A stretch of 60,000 bases of DNA from Owenia fusiformis (GCA_903813345.2 CAIIXF020000004.1:1468513-1528512); one strand, 5' to 3'. Positions 1 to 11,170 are shown, numbered from the stretch's first letter. Translations and numbers: made by a program. The notes: generated by a model from the sequence alone, not told the origin.

Positions 1-121
1 TCCGGCTACGGACAAGAATACAAAACTGAACATGAATATTTTAAAATAATTCCACGGTTGGTTGCAAAGTTTTTGAACTTTGGCCAATTAAACAATATGA
101 TTGGAATGGGATAAACAGATC

Positions 122-258
122 ATCCTATAGTCGGTTCAGGATATTGGGATTATCCCTTGGCCAATATAATATATCTACCCTCGGGACCTACGGCCCTCGG
201 GCAGATATATTATATTGGCCTCGGGATAATCCCAATATCCTGAACCTCATATAGGATA
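122..258. repeat. Foldback palindrome
   Basis: The stretch from atcctatag to ataggat is nearly self-complementary. Both arms contain ggatattgggattatccc and the AT-rich core ccaatataatatatct, joined by a short GC-rich loop around cctacggccc. The arms are about 60 bases each. It looks like a small foldback or MITE-type element. No coding capacity. Confidence 0.75.
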
Positions 259-339
259 ATCTCTATTTCTTCGTCAGTCCAATCCTCATTGAAATCCAAT
301 GCTTGGGTTGAAACATAAGATTGTTTCTTGATGTTTAAC

Positions 340-551
340 AAGTTTATTTACGTTAAAAATACTTGCCCCGTCTACCAAAAACACAAATTACCATAGTAAC
401 CATATGTTGGTCCAATAGGAGGAAAGTGAATAAAACTTGTTATACTAATTGCCGAGTTCATTCTATATGTTCTGTGAAAATTTCAATTAAAAATATCACA
501 AAACTCTTACTTTTAGAGGATTTTTCTCAGAACTTATTGATCGACCTGGTA
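340..551. mobile_element. Mariner-family fragment, one end only
   Basis: The stretch ends in cttattgatcgacctgg followed by TA. This matches one terminal inverted repeat of the two longer mariner-like remnants at 12877-13858 and 55444-56449. Further in, ttaccatagtaacc and the gtccaata stretch match the inner part of the same ends. The opposite end is not seen, so this is a solo end or a truncated copy. Confidence 0.6.
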
Positions 552-1762
552 TACATGTCAAGCCAAAACGAATAAATATATGATCAGTATAACGCGAGAA
601 ACATGCGTGACGTGTTTAACAAATATTACTAAAATCCCGGCATCTGATTCAATATCATTTTTTTCATGTTTTTAAGAGGGTCAGTTTTGATCCAATAAAA
701 TTGTAATGCTCATTTCCAGTTATAGCTGCAATAGTTTAAGATTCCGTACAGGAAGTGTTGTCCCTTTAAACAGACTACAATAGGGCGATCGGGCAAATCC
801 GTTTGAAAAAGAAGTACTAACGCAAGTTAATATATTAATTATATCGCGATGCCCATGTAGAGTTTTATCCAAGGGGAGGAAACGGATATTGTCATTTATA
901 TTCTTTATAGTATCTTTACGTCCAATTTTATGTGAGCAATGCCAACTTTACATTGTTTATAATGTATACATAAGTGGGAGATGTATAGCCTTGCAATGGA
1001 TTTTATTAAAACAATATCGTCATTTTCTCCAGTTAGCAATTTACATTGTTTTGTTTAACGAGGCGTATAGCCTTTTTATTTTAGACCAAAAATATGTAAT
1101 ATACTTTCAGAATTGTTTATAATAACTATTTACAATGTTCCCGAGACACAACTCCATTAAGGTAGGGTTTGTTTTAAAGTCGGAAAGCCCCAATAAGACA
1201 ATACAAACCTAGATAAAACCCGGAAGACTGTAGATGTGATGTAAAGATTTACGTTCATGTAAACAAGTAAACAAGTGAACTACATATAATCCCCATATAA
1301 AACACTGGCCTACGTGACATGTAATAACATGTTCAAATTGAAATATAGAAAATGTTCAACATAGCATTTGCTTCCGTGTTCTGTATGCCCCTCTACCTGC
1401 TTAATAAGGAAATGTATCTTCAAATAAAACCTAAGCAAAGTAGATTAAAGTCTCTAGAACACTTTTGTACATAGTTTTCACAAGCAATTTTGTTTGTAAT
1501 CTCAAATTTTGTCTTCCCGATTTCAATCATGAATTACGTCAATTTCGTGTGCAAACTTTGGGTAGACGCTTTTATTACTGGACGCCAAAACGTGTCAGAA
1601 ACACATACATACTTGAATGATCTTAAAGAGGATCGGGCTGTCCCGTAACTAATTATACTCAATCAAAAGTTCCACTTTTATTTGAACATTTGTGAAACAA
1701 TCGAAATCCACCCACATTTAAATATACACTAATGAACTGTTGATTATTCCTCTTCATTTCAG
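552..1762. other. Non-coding sequence, nothing recognised
   Basis: AT-rich sequence with no recognisable exon, RNA gene or repeat family. It precedes the first DNase I-like exon and is probably intron, because that exon starts in mid-domain. Confidence 0.5.
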
Positions 1763-1875
1763 CTGCTGGAACATTTTCTTTCGGAGGTATTCATGTAAAG
1801 CCTGATGATGCAGTAGCCGAGATCGATGGCCTGGCTGATGTGTATGACCACGTTGTTGGCGTCACAAGACACTCG
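1763..1875 (+). CDS. DNase I-like exon (IHVKPDDAVAEID)
   Basis: Flanked by ttcatttcag and gtatat. It enters with two bases of a split codon and ends in phase 0. It encodes the segment with the conserved His and the DAVAEID helix. Confidence 0.85.
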
Positions 1876-3053
1876 GTATATCTAGCTTATTATATGGCAT
1901 GACAACAATTCTATTTAGGAATTATTCACTGTTAAACTTTTCTGTTCCTTAGCTCATGTTTATTAGAATCTGACGTTTAGCAACATAAGAGTTCCAGTGG
2001 GGTCTAGATTGACATTATATTGTATAAAATCCATTCTGATTGGTCGAACAAGAAATCTTGAACAGTGTTGCTGAGTATAAGAATATTTATGTATATTTAA
2101 TGTGGGTATTTTCGATTTATTGTTCCACTTCTTGGAGATTCCCATTTTTATTCCATGTTAAAGAATGTCCTTCTTGGAGGAGACTTTAAAGCTGGCTGTA
2201 GCTATGTCCGACCTGGAGATTGGGAATTCATTCGTCTACGCACTCTATCGCGATTCACATGGCTTATTGGCGATGATGCCGACACAAATGTTGCTCAGGG
2301 AAGTCAATGCGCCTATGACAGGTTAGAACATTGATATCAGCATTCTAAAAAATCATCTAGCTAGTAAAATTTGCACAATATGAATTTCGGAGAGATGGAC
2401 GAAGAGAGAAGCAGTTACAGCATCTTGTTACATGTATAACCACTGAGGGAAAACATTGGCAATATGAAAAGAAACACAAACTGAAGATATAGCTTGGAAT
2501 TTGAAAACTTGTGTAACACACGTGTCCGATCGGGGTCTCCCGAGTCCTCCTTTTATATATGTGTTTGAGACAAAACACCTAAAAAAGAGAACACCCTAAA
2601 TGTTAAACCTCGAGAACTGATAACCTCTGGGAAAGATGTTAAAAAAGAAGTTACCTTTTGAGAACTAGTACGAAAGGCCCCAAGAACATAACATAACATT
2701 ACATAAAAGAGGAATGAGACTGCTGATGAGGCATATCAGTAGCCTGCACTGTTAGAGCATCTTTGATGGTTTTCACAACCACGGTCTCAACACCAATTAC
2801 GCCATGATAGATCGTCGACTTCTTGAATGAAATATTGTCTAATTTGTACCGATTGTAGCTTTTTATATTCAATTTGATACACCGGTATTCCTTATGCTTT
2901 TTAATTGTGTATTATGTATTATGGTCATCATGCTGAAATTGAGAATTCAAAATTTATTGTAGATTAGTGGTATCTGGGAGTAGATTACTTGGAACCGTTA
3001 GATCTGCGAATGTTTATAGGTTTGACGATGCCTTAGGCCTGAGCAATAGCGAG
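1763..3053 (+). CDS. Deoxyribonuclease I-like gene, three internal exons (partial)
   Basis: Exons 1763-1875, 2164-2321 and 2963-3053 join in frame across GT-AG introns into about 120 residues of the C-terminal half of a DNase I-like endonuclease. This is a secreted, divalent-metal-dependent nuclease that cuts double-stranded DNA. Visible landmarks are IHVKPDDAVAEID (the His of the catalytic LH motif), GGDFKAGCSYV (metal-binding Asp; the family usually has GDFNA), WLIGDDADT, and CAYDRLVVSG (conserved Asp). The Cys pair of the small disulfide loop is present in GCSYV and CAYDR. The N-terminal exons lie upstream of the window. The last exon, which should carry the catalytic SDHYPVE segment, was not found before the next gene; a 4.9-kb LINE occupies that space. 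The Asn to Lys change in GDFN and the missing SDH exon raise the chance that this is a decayed copy. Family assignment is firm; functionality is not. Confidence 0.85.
2164..2321 (+). CDS. DNase I-like exon (GDF motif to CAYD)
   Basis: Acceptor ttaaag, donor gttaga. Starts in phase 0 and ends two bases into an Arg codon completed by the next exon. It carries GGDFKAGCSYV, where the normal Asn after GDF is Lys, then WLIGDDADT and CAYD. Confidence 0.88.
2963..3053 (+). CDS. DNase I-like exon (RLVVSG to GLSNSE)
   Basis: Acceptor ttgtag, donor gtaata. It completes the YDR codon and encodes RLVVSGSRLLGTV and FDDALGLSNSE, matching the family segment just before the terminal SDH exon. It ends in phase 0. 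Confidence 0.85.
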
Positions 3054-4349
3054 GTAATATTTCAAACATTTTATGTTTGTCATTATGATATTAAATGTAA
3101 TGGAGTTGTGTCATTTGAATATTCCATAAGAGTAAAACCAATTGTATAATTACAAAGGAAAAGATAAAAAAACACATAGACGTAAGAAAGTTTTTAAAAA
3201 ATGCTTTGACAAAACTATATGTACTCTGTCAGGTAAGAAATAAGATATATTACATGTTCTTTGATTGACATGATATGACGAATGGTGAACCTTTTACGAT
3301 CGAAAGAGATGGAAATTGTATAGACCCAATAAAGAAATTAGACAATTATAGAATTGATACAAATTGTCTAGCTTTGATTTATGTTACATTCATTGTCAGA
3401 AATAATTCTAACCATAGCAATATTATAAATACACGGAGCCCGTGTCAAGCTGCGTGCCTAACACCATTGCATCATTCAAGTTGGAGTCTGTATTTTGAAA
3501 CGTAATTTTAAGGCATTTAGACTGCATTGTTTTCTTTTTTAATACGTTCATTCTGTGGCGAATATATGAATCTTGCAAAAATTAGCAAAAACTATGTGCA
3601 AATGAATCTAAGTTTTAAAACATAAGCAGGTTAATGGCATTTTCGTCACCGATTTAACGGGAATTTATACATAAATCGATCTGGCACTTTAAACATAAAT
3701 AAAAAATACTTCAGACTAGTTTTATATTTAAATCATTACCCAGTTATCATGTACAATTCAAAATATTTCGAGTTAAGTTAATCGGGATATTAAAATGAAA
3801 TAAATCACAAACCGCGCGCCTATTTTAGCCACAAATTACAAACTGCGCGCATACCCTATCTAAGCTATATATACGCACTTATCATTGGAATTTCTACAGA
3901 GGCATAGGTGCTTTGGGAATCCTGCTATATCGTCAGATTTTATAAGATTTACATATTGAAAGTAAAAGTTTATAATAGAACTAAGTAATAATTAAGTTGG
4001 AATAAGAGTAAGGAGATCCATGAATGGATGGCCATTTCTTTTAAGATTTGAGAGGACATCTGATCGAAAGGATATTTTTACAGTATTTTATATTTAGTGT
4101 ATTCTCGAACGAGTCTCTTGTATTTTTTAAATAGCTCCCTTTTGGTCATTTTTATTAGTCTTTCTTTTTTAACAGCGCATTTATTAAATTAGTTTTGTCA
4201 AAATCTTTAGACGGTGTCATTACTTCAGGAGCTTTGGGAGAATCACTGGGCATATTATCTTCGTATCTGGCAAGTTTTGCGGATTTCTTCTGGCAAAGGG
4301 AGAGGGAGTGTTGCTTACGTTTACTGAAAATACTATAAGTTATTGATTG
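3054..4349. other. Non-coding, with a GCGCGC-type repeat
   Basis: No exon recognised. At 3811-3855 two copies of an aaactgcgcgc-like motif sit about 30 bases apart. The same pair occurs inverted at 9328-9376 on the far side of the LINE. Several short open frames here show no family resemblance. Confidence 0.45.
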
Positions 4350-4351
4350 AT

Positions 4352-4674
4352 TTGAAGTGTAATATAGGATATATTCCGTTAGAGAACTTCTGTATTGGAA
4401 CGAGACGAAGTCAAGTGCCAATACAAAATATCGATAACAGAATATATCCTGTATTGCACTTCAAATTATTCTATAACGTTTTTATCGTATGGTCGTAGGC
4501 CAATACATTTTACCTAGGAGATAATCCCTAGAAATATTCTGTATTTTCTGTATTGCTACTGAGATTTCCCCCTCCGTACCAATATTTTCTGTATTGCTCC
4601 AGATATGATCAGAGAGAACCATTTCAGTAGCAATACAGATTGGTACAGCACAAGAAAATATTTTTACTTCCCAT
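4352..4674. repeat. Inverted-repeat-rich leader of the LINE
   Basis: Arms at 4352-4376 and 4440-4464 pair (gaagtgtaatataggatat against its complement, few mismatches). A perfect 15-bp pair, ctgtattgctactga, lies at 4548-4562 and 4624-4638. The word tctgtattg recurs through the leader on both strands. It may fold as RNA or act as a promoter; the role is inferred only. Confidence 0.65.
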
Positions 4675-7600
4675 ATGAATGCAATCAACACTTCCCAAAA
4701 TCTTCTATCAAATAATGATTTGAGACTCATACAATGGAACTGCAGAGGTTTAAACGTATCGTCACTATATATTAATTCTCTGCTATCACAATGCGATATA
4801 ATGGCTCTCTCCGAGCATAAACTTTACAATTGTAATAGATTTAAGTTGGACTCTGTCCATCCTGACTTTAATTGTTGTAGCTCCAGTAGCAAATCTTTAA
4901 ATGATTTTAATTGCGGGAAAGTATGGGGCAATGGTGGTGTAGCTATATTTTGGCGCAAATCATTGGATAATTATATTATACCTGTTAAGAAAATGTGTAC
5001 CGATAGAATTGTTTGCTTAAAGGTATCGGTCGTGGTAGACTCGCCCTTGTACATATTTTCAGTGTATTTGCCACAACAAAACTGTGTGATAGATAATTTT
5101 GAAGATGTCTTATTTTCACTTGAACAATTTGTTCAAGAAGCAAATATTGATGGCAATGTAGTTATTCTTGGTGATGTCAATAGCAATCTAGGTCAATTAA
5201 CTGGAAGTAGGGGACACGGAGATCCATCTAGCAATGGCTACAATCTGTTTGAATTTATGAAGCGGAACATCTTAACTGCAATTGACATGACGGAGATAAC
5301 TACTGGTCCAACCCACACTTTTGAAATGATGAGGAATGAAGTACTACATGTGAGCTACATTGATCACGTGATTATTTCTTCCCAACTTGCTAATAATATA
5401 CTTACCTGTAAGGTGTTTGAAGATGAACCTGACAACACATCAGATCATCTACCGATTTTAACGATTTTAAATTTTGATGTTAAGATAAACAGACGGTCGA
5501 GTATACAAGCGCCAATAGGATATGCGTGGGATAAGCTCAGCAATGACGATATCTTGGAATCATACACTCGTTCAATTAATTTACAATGTAATGATATTGT
5601 ATCCGAGCTACATTCTATTATGTCTAAAAGGTCTCTGAATGGCAATGAGATTGAGTATTTTATAGATAAATTACTAGATATTTTGACACTCACCTCTAAC
5701 GCCCATATACCAAAAAAGAGATTTTTAAAATATGAAAAGCCATTCTGGAATCCAACTTTAACTGTTTTAGCAAAAGATAAAAAGACAAAATGGCGTGTAT
5801 GGGTGTCTGAGGGTAGGTCACGTGATATATCCGATCCAGCGCGTAGTCAATATAAAGATTCAAAAAAGTTATTTTCCAAAACCTATCACGCAGCCCAAAT
5901 TGAGTACGAGAAACAGGAACTAGAAAAACTCTATACATCGGAACAAACTGACCAACGGTTCTATTGGTACCTCGTTAATAAACATCGAAGAACATCAAAG
6001 AGATCTGTAAGTCCTATTTTGTCAGACGATGGCATACTTATAACAGACGCCGACGAGATAAGAAATCAATGGAAATGTCATTTTGAGAAACTTGCCACCC
6101 CACTTAATAAGCCAAATTTCGATTCTGAGTTTAAAACCACCATTGAGAACAAAATCAGAACAATTATTAAATGTAACGAGGATGACAAAATTGATGGTAT
6201 GACAGTAAGCATTAGCAATGAAGATGTCACCAGTGCAGTTAAAGCACTTCATTGTAAGCGTGCTTGTGGCTATGACCAAATCAGTGCTGAACATTTAAAA
6301 TATGCCGGAAGCAAAATGTATGAATCCATTGCTCTCTTATTTAATTCAATTATTCAATCAGAGCACATCCCAAATAATTTCTGTGTAGGCGTAATGATCC
6401 CTCTCACAAAAAGTGGCAAAGATCCTCTCATAAAAGATAATTCTAGAGGAATAACCCTCATGACAATGTTTCGTAAACTCTTTGACAATATATTATTAAC
6501 TTACTTGAAAGTTCCGATCTACAAAATGATACCAAAGTTACAAGGGGCATCGGTTGAAAAATGTTCATCTGTTCACACTTCCTTATTGGTGCAGGAGACT
6601 ATTTCAGATAATGTCGAACAGGGTAAAATGGTAGTCATTACAATAACAGACATTCGCAAAGCCTTCGACTCTGTTTGGATAGATGGTCTATTTTTTAAGC
6701 TCCACAAAAGTGGCGTTGTTGGAAAACTTTGGAACATATTGTACAATTTATATAAACACTATAGGTGCACAGTTCTAGTAGGTGGTGCGCGCTCAAATTC
6801 ATTTCCTATTCTCCAAGGTGTACATCAAGGTGGCGTGCTGTCAATGCTCTTCTATCAATTATACATGTCTGACATTATTGAAACCATGATTAAACTAAGT
6901 ATTGGGTCCACCATAGGAGACACCAGCTGTGTCAGTCCATGCTACGCTGATGACATGTGTATCCTATCAAACTCATTTCAAAATATGCAAGTCCTATTGG
7001 ACGCACTTACTAAACATAGCAATCAATGGAGATATGAAGTACATCCACAAAAGTGCACATATCTTGTTTTTAACAGTAAAATCGAATTGGGAGCCACTCA
7101 AAAGCTAAACATTGGAGGTGTACCGATCGAAAAATCTAATTATGCTAAACACGTTGGTATACCACTGTCTGTAGATAATGACATCAGTAATTATGTAAAT
7201 GATAAATGCAAAAAAGGAAAATCTCAGTTTAATGCCCTTCTGGGAATTGGAAGTAAATGCGGAGGCCTTGTTCCCACTTCAGCATGTCAGATATACAAAA
7301 CTTATTCCATACCCTGTATGACATACGGTGCTCCGGTAATCAATTATCATCAAAAAGATATTGAACAATTAAACATAGTACAGAGAGGCATTGGACGGAG
7401 GATTCAATCCCTTTCCCAATCTGCTAGCAATCCAGTCTCAACATTTCCTCTTGGGTTACTTGATATAGACTTTTACATAGATTTCCTCCGAATGATGTTT
7501 TTCTTTAGTATTTTACAACTCCGTTGCTCAAATATTTACAAACACATATTCACGATACGGTTGATAAAATTGACGTATATGAAAACAAACTTTGATGTGT

Positions 7601-8205
7601 TTTCTCCTATCCGTAACATGCTCATATGTGCTATAAAATACAACTTGGATAAATACATTCTCGATATGCTATACTGTAAAACTCGAATCACCAAACAAAT
7701 GTGGAAGAAAATTGTTTTTACAGAACTTTCGACAGCACAAATACAGAGGACGTTTGTTAGATCAATTATGTATACTGGTCTTGAACTATTTAGGTTGAAT
7801 GATTTTAGGTCTTTGAGTCCAAATATATGGTGGTGTGTTGCCAGAAAGTTCCCTGTTGCCCTTGGTGGTTGCAAAATTATGGTTAAACTTCTGACAAACG
7901 AACATACTCTAGGAACAAAATATCGAGGCGGAGAAAACAAGTCAAAATTATGTTATATGTGTAATACGTTTCAACAGGAAAATGTCATCCATTTTATGTT
8001 AACGTGCACAGCAAATAGCTATACCCCGTTTAGACGTAAACTAAATGAGCACTGCCAAAAGTTTGGTATAGAGATGAATATTAACAACATTTTAGGGATT
8101 AACTTTAGAAATGATCCCCGGTCTTTAGATTTTTTGAGAGGGGTTTCACTTATCGTGCAAGAGCAATACCACCTCCGTGCTTCGTGCTTGCAATGCAACT
8201 CATAA
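4675..8205 (+). CDS. LINE ORF2: AP endonuclease and reverse transcriptase
   Basis: An uninterrupted 1176-codon ORF encoding the retrotransposition enzyme, which nicks target DNA and primes reverse transcription. The N-terminal endonuclease starts with IQWNCRGLN (about residue 19) and has LSEHKLY, GDVNSN (Asp167) and SDHLP (Ser256-His258), the expected catalytic motifs. The reverse transcriptase has ITDIRKAFDSVW, GVHQGGVLS and the YADD box at residues 757-760. A C-terminal CX2C-X9-H-X4-C element (Cys1093, Cys1096, His1106, Cys1111) resembles the zinc-like motif common in this class. No stop or frameshift was seen, so the copy may be young. The clade is not certain; the YADD and GVHQGG sequences do not fit typical L1. 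The first ATG after the leader was taken as the start. Confidence 0.93.
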   Translation: MNAINTSQNLLSNNDLRLIQWNCRGLNVSSLYINSLLSQCDIMALSEHKLYNCNRFKLDSVHPDFNCCSSSSKSLNDFNCGKVWGNGGVAIFWRKSLDNYIIPVKKMCTDRIVCLKVSVVVDSPLYIFSVYLPQQNCVIDNFEDVLFSLEQFVQEANIDGNVVILGDVNSNLGQLTGSRGHGDPSSNGYNLFEFMKRNILTAIDMTEITTGPTHTFEMMRNEVLHVSYIDHVIISSQLANNILTCKVFEDEPDNTSDHLPILTILNFDVKINRRSSIQAPIGYAWDKLSNDDILESYTRSINLQCNDIVSELHSIMSKRSLNGNEIEYFIDKLLDILTLTSNAHIPKKRFLKYEKPFWNPTLTVLAKDKKTKWRVWVSEGRSRDISDPARSQYKDSKKLFSKTYHAAQIEYEKQELEKLYTSEQTDQRFYWYLVNKHRRTSKRSVSPILSDDGILITDADEIRNQWKCHFEKLATPLNKPNFDSEFKTTIENKIRTIIKCNEDDKIDGMTVSISNEDVTSAVKALHCKRACGYDQISAEHLKYAGSKMYESIALLFNSIIQSEHIPNNFCVGVMIPLTKSGKDPLIKDNSRGITLMTMFRKLFDNILLTYLKVPIYKMIPKLQGASVEKCSSVHTSLLVQETISDNVEQGKMVVITITDIRKAFDSVWIDGLFFKLHKSGVVGKLWNILYNLYKHYRCTVLVGGARSNSFPILQGVHQGGVLSMLFYQLYMSDIIETMIKLSIGSTIGDTSCVSPCYADDMCILSNSFQNMQVLLDALTKHSNQWRYEVHPQKCTYLVFNSKIELGATQKLNIGGVPIEKSNYAKHVGIPLSVDNDISNYVNDKCKKGKSQFNALLGIGSKCGGLVPTSACQIYKTYSIPCMTYGAPVINYHQKDIEQLNIVQRGIGRRIQSLSQSASNPVSTFPLGLLDIDFYIDFLRMMFFFSILQLRCSNIYKHIFTIRLIKLTYMKTNFDVFSPIRNMLICAIKYNLDKYILDMLYCKTRITKQMWKKIVFTELSTAQIQRTFVRSIMYTGLELFRLNDFRSLSPNIWWCVARKFPVALGGCKIMVKLLTNEHTLGTKYRGGENKSKLCYMCNTFQQENVIHFMLTCTANSYTPFRRKLNEHCQKFGIEMNINNILGINFRNDPRSLDFLRGVSLIVQEQYHLRASCLQCNS

Positions 8206-8339
8206 CTGACTTATATGATTTCGGATGCGTTTTAATGCAAACCATGGGTTAAAATCTGTTGATTAATGCATATTTTATATCTATCTATATATTTTATATA
8301 CATAAGGTATAAACCATATGTACATACTTAATCTATATC

Positions 8340-9110
8340 TACTGTCAATTGTGATCTCTGAACAAATGATCTCTCAAATGGTTGTAATTGGACGATGAGG
8401 TAGCGGTAGCATCTTATATCGTCTGTGGTTCATTGGTTGAGATGCTTACATCGACCTTGGGGAAGATGAATTGCACTCAACTTATGAGATAAGTGTATTA
8501 TATAATGTATAAAACGTATGTACATACTTAACCTTTTTTACTTTTTCAATTATGATCTCTGCACAAAATGATCTCATTAAGGGTTGTAATTGGACGATGA
8601 GGTAGCGGTAGCATCTTATATCGTCTGTGGTTCATTGGATGAGATGCTTACATCGACCTTGGGGAAGATGGTTTGCACTCAACTAATGAGTTAAGTGTAT
8701 TATATAATGTATAAAACGTATGTAAATACTTAACCTTTTTTACTTTTTCTATTATGATCTCTGCACAAAATGATCTCATTAAGGGTTGTAATTGGACGAT
8801 GAGGTAGCGGTAGCATCTTATATCGTCTGTGGTTCATTGGATGAGATGCTTACATCGACCTTGGGGAAGATGATTTGCACTCAACTAATGAGATAAGTAT
8901 ATTATATAATGTATAAAATTGTATGTACATACTTAACCTTTCTTAACCTAACCTTTTTTACTTTTTCAATTATGATCTCTGCATAAATGATCTCATTGAG
9001 GGTTGTAATTGGACGATGAGGTAGCGGTAGCATCTTATATCGTCTGTGGTTCATTAGATGAGATGCTTACATCGACCTTGGGGAAGATGGTTAGCACTCA
9101 TCTAACGTAT
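8340..9110 (+). repeat. Four tandem ~200-bp repeats in the LINE 3' region
   Basis: The segment containing ttgtaattggacgatgaggt recurs at 8382, 8584, 8786 and 9003, so the period is 202, 202 and 217 bp. Each unit also contains gtagcggtagcatcttat and gatgcttacatcgacct. The last unit differs most and holds a short cttaacct duplication. The repeats lie between the ORF stop and the (ATAC)n tail, so they belong to the element's 3' end. Confidence 0.88.
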
Positions 9111-9251
9111 AAAGTGTGTTTTATATATTGTATATATTTTTATTCTATGTTCATTTAACATTAATGTAATATCAGCATTATTTTCATTGTACACCGTATA
9201 CATGTATCTCCTTTTCATAAAGGGCAATAAAGATATACATACATACATACA

Positions 9252-10684
9252 AGAACTGACCAATCAGAGGGCTTCATTTAACAGATCATACGGTAAGATT
9301 GAATAGACAAGCAGTTTTGAAATATTAGGCACGCACTTTGGGAATTACATGTGAAATATAGGCGCGCAGTTTGACAGGAAAAATGTTAAATCACGTTTAT
9401 GGCGTATTAACGTTTTGAACACAAACTTTGCTACTTTAATCAAAAGGAGTGATCCTATATATTCTAGCATACATATATACAATGGCTGAATAAGTGCCAA
9501 ATGACGATAAAAAGACATAAATATAACTTAACACTGTAAATTTTGAACGCAGAAGCTAGTTAAGTCCCTTATATTGAGATAACTAGTTTTGCATCGGGAA
9601 CAACATTACGCACTATGGGTAAATTAAGTTCATCTTCACAGAATCGTACTATCTTAAGAACGAGACTAACCTTGTACTTTACGTATTCTGGCTCTTTTTG
9701 GGAGTCGTGTCCTCCCCGTCTTCCATTTTAAAATATGCGCGCAGTTTGTCAGAGGTTCAAACTGCGTGCCTAGTAGGCGCGCAGCTTGACATGGGCACCG
9801 TGAAATAGGTTAATGGATTATATAGACGCTTATAATGGAACACTGACCTAATCAACAAGTTTTATCAACTTCTTCCTCTGCGTAGCTCGGACAAAAAGGA
9901 TAGAAAAAGTAAAGCAACTGAAGGTATTCCGATTTTTTCCCCAACGTAACCGTGAACGCAAAGCAAATGAATCAATATACATGTAGTTTTGTATAGCGCG
10001 CATACAAAACAAGCGCTGCTTAGTCTACTTCAAATACGGGCGATTTCCAATTTCGCGTTGGTGTCAACGGGAATCGTTATACACATGTATATTATGAATA
10101 CTATGCTGGAAATTATGATTTCGATACAAAATATAATGCTCTCTGAAGAAAATGATTAGTATGCGCCAAATCGCTTCCAAAGTGGTTTAGTTAGTCTAAA
10201 CCGATGTTGGGATAGATTACTAAGAAGTGGCAAATAATCATTATAGATTGGTTAATGGACTATTCATTTTAATATGTCTGCAATCACAAAGGTGACACGA
10301 AAAGATGAGTTTGAATGAGTTTCAAATATGAGCCAATTTTGATATTGATATGTAGGATAGTCCATTTGGATGTGGTCATTTTTAACACAAACAATAATGG
10401 TGAAGAATTATACATTGCTGACCTTGAAATGCCATTTTAATCCAAAAGTCACTGCTGTTAATGATAATATTCCTATTTTTCTGATTCAATGTTTTCTAAA
10501 TGTTTCAATTACCATTATCTTAGTTTTTGGCAAAGCAAATCATTATAGGGCGAACACAAGGATCCACTTTATTTACTTTTTCATACTTAGTGATGATTTG
10601 AAAAAATATAAAGTTAAAAACAATTTTATTTGTTAAATATTAAATAAAATGATAATATTGTGTTTGTTTCATTGTTTCAGCTGA
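9252..10684. other. Non-coding, with GCGCGC-motif repeats
   Basis: No exon recognised. Copies of gcgcgcagtttg-type words occur at 9328-9376 and 9736-9790. The first pair is an inverted relative of 3811-3855. An open frame at 10370-10636 has no recognisable features. Confidence 0.4.
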
Positions 10685-11170
10685 AAATCGCAATTCATTG
10701 CTCTTGCTCTTAAAGCTGCGGGGTATATACCAGTACAAAAAGTCTTCGATAAAGTTGATCCTTGTGTGAGCCCTACGATTTTCTACTTTGCCAAACTGGA
10801 ATATAACTATTATTACCCTGGAATACAGTGCTTGTCAATTAGATGGAGCTATATTTAAAGAAGCAAGCCACACTATTGCGAAGGGTAACCTTTTATCTAT
10901 TCAGATCCAAATGATGTTACAAAAGGTGGGTGTCATGTTAGTGTAAAATCCAGGCGTGCCTACCAAAGAATAGACCATCCATCTTGTAATGCTCATAAAG
11001 GTGCATCCAATCCAGCTAGTAATCTGAAACTTCCTCTGGAGCTGCTCCATGGAGTTAAGTTTTACTATGCGAAAGGACAAGTCAGAACTTTTGCAGATAA
11101 AAAAGAAATGCAACATTATGTGGGTGGGTGGCATTTCGTCTGTCTCACACTGGATATACTATGTCGTTAA
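10685..11170 (+). other. Two unidentified open segments behind good splice acceptors
   Basis: Segment one (10685-10858) is open for 57 codons after ttgtttcattgtttcag, including ALKAAGYIPVQKVFDKV. Segment two (10904-11170) is open for 88 codons after ctattcag, including SRRAYQRIDHPSC and LKLPLELLHGVKFYYAKG. Neither starts with ATG, and no family was recognised. They could be exons of an unknown gene, or remains of a transposon ORF. Read in another frame, the first acceptor would add only about ten residues to the DNase I-like chain and would not supply the SDH motif. Confidence 0.3.

Larger units (their letters stand above)
4350..9251 (+). mobile_element. LINE (APE-type non-LTR retrotransposon), near full length
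   Basis: The unit runs from a 5' leader rich in inverted repeats (4350-4674), through one long ORF, to a 3' region of four tandem ~200-bp repeats, an AATAAA-like signal (caataaag, around 9226) and a short (ATAC)n tail ending near 9251. No separate ORF1 is seen. A microsatellite tail instead of poly-A suits several LINE clades. The 5' boundary is approximate and target-site duplications were not resolved. It lies just downstream of the last recognised DNase I-like exon. Confidence 0.82.

Noticed and set aside
4155-4421. 88-codon minus-strand ORF next to the LINE
   Set aside because: Overlaps the inverted-repeat leader and has biased composition and no family features.
7536-7940. 134-codon minus-strand ORF
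   Set aside because: Shadow of the LINE ORF2 coding frame.
10682-10714. Terminal exon of the DNase I-like gene (reads LKIAIHCSCS then stop)
   Set aside because: In phase with the 3053 donor but lacks the SDHYP motif; similarity is too weak to claim.
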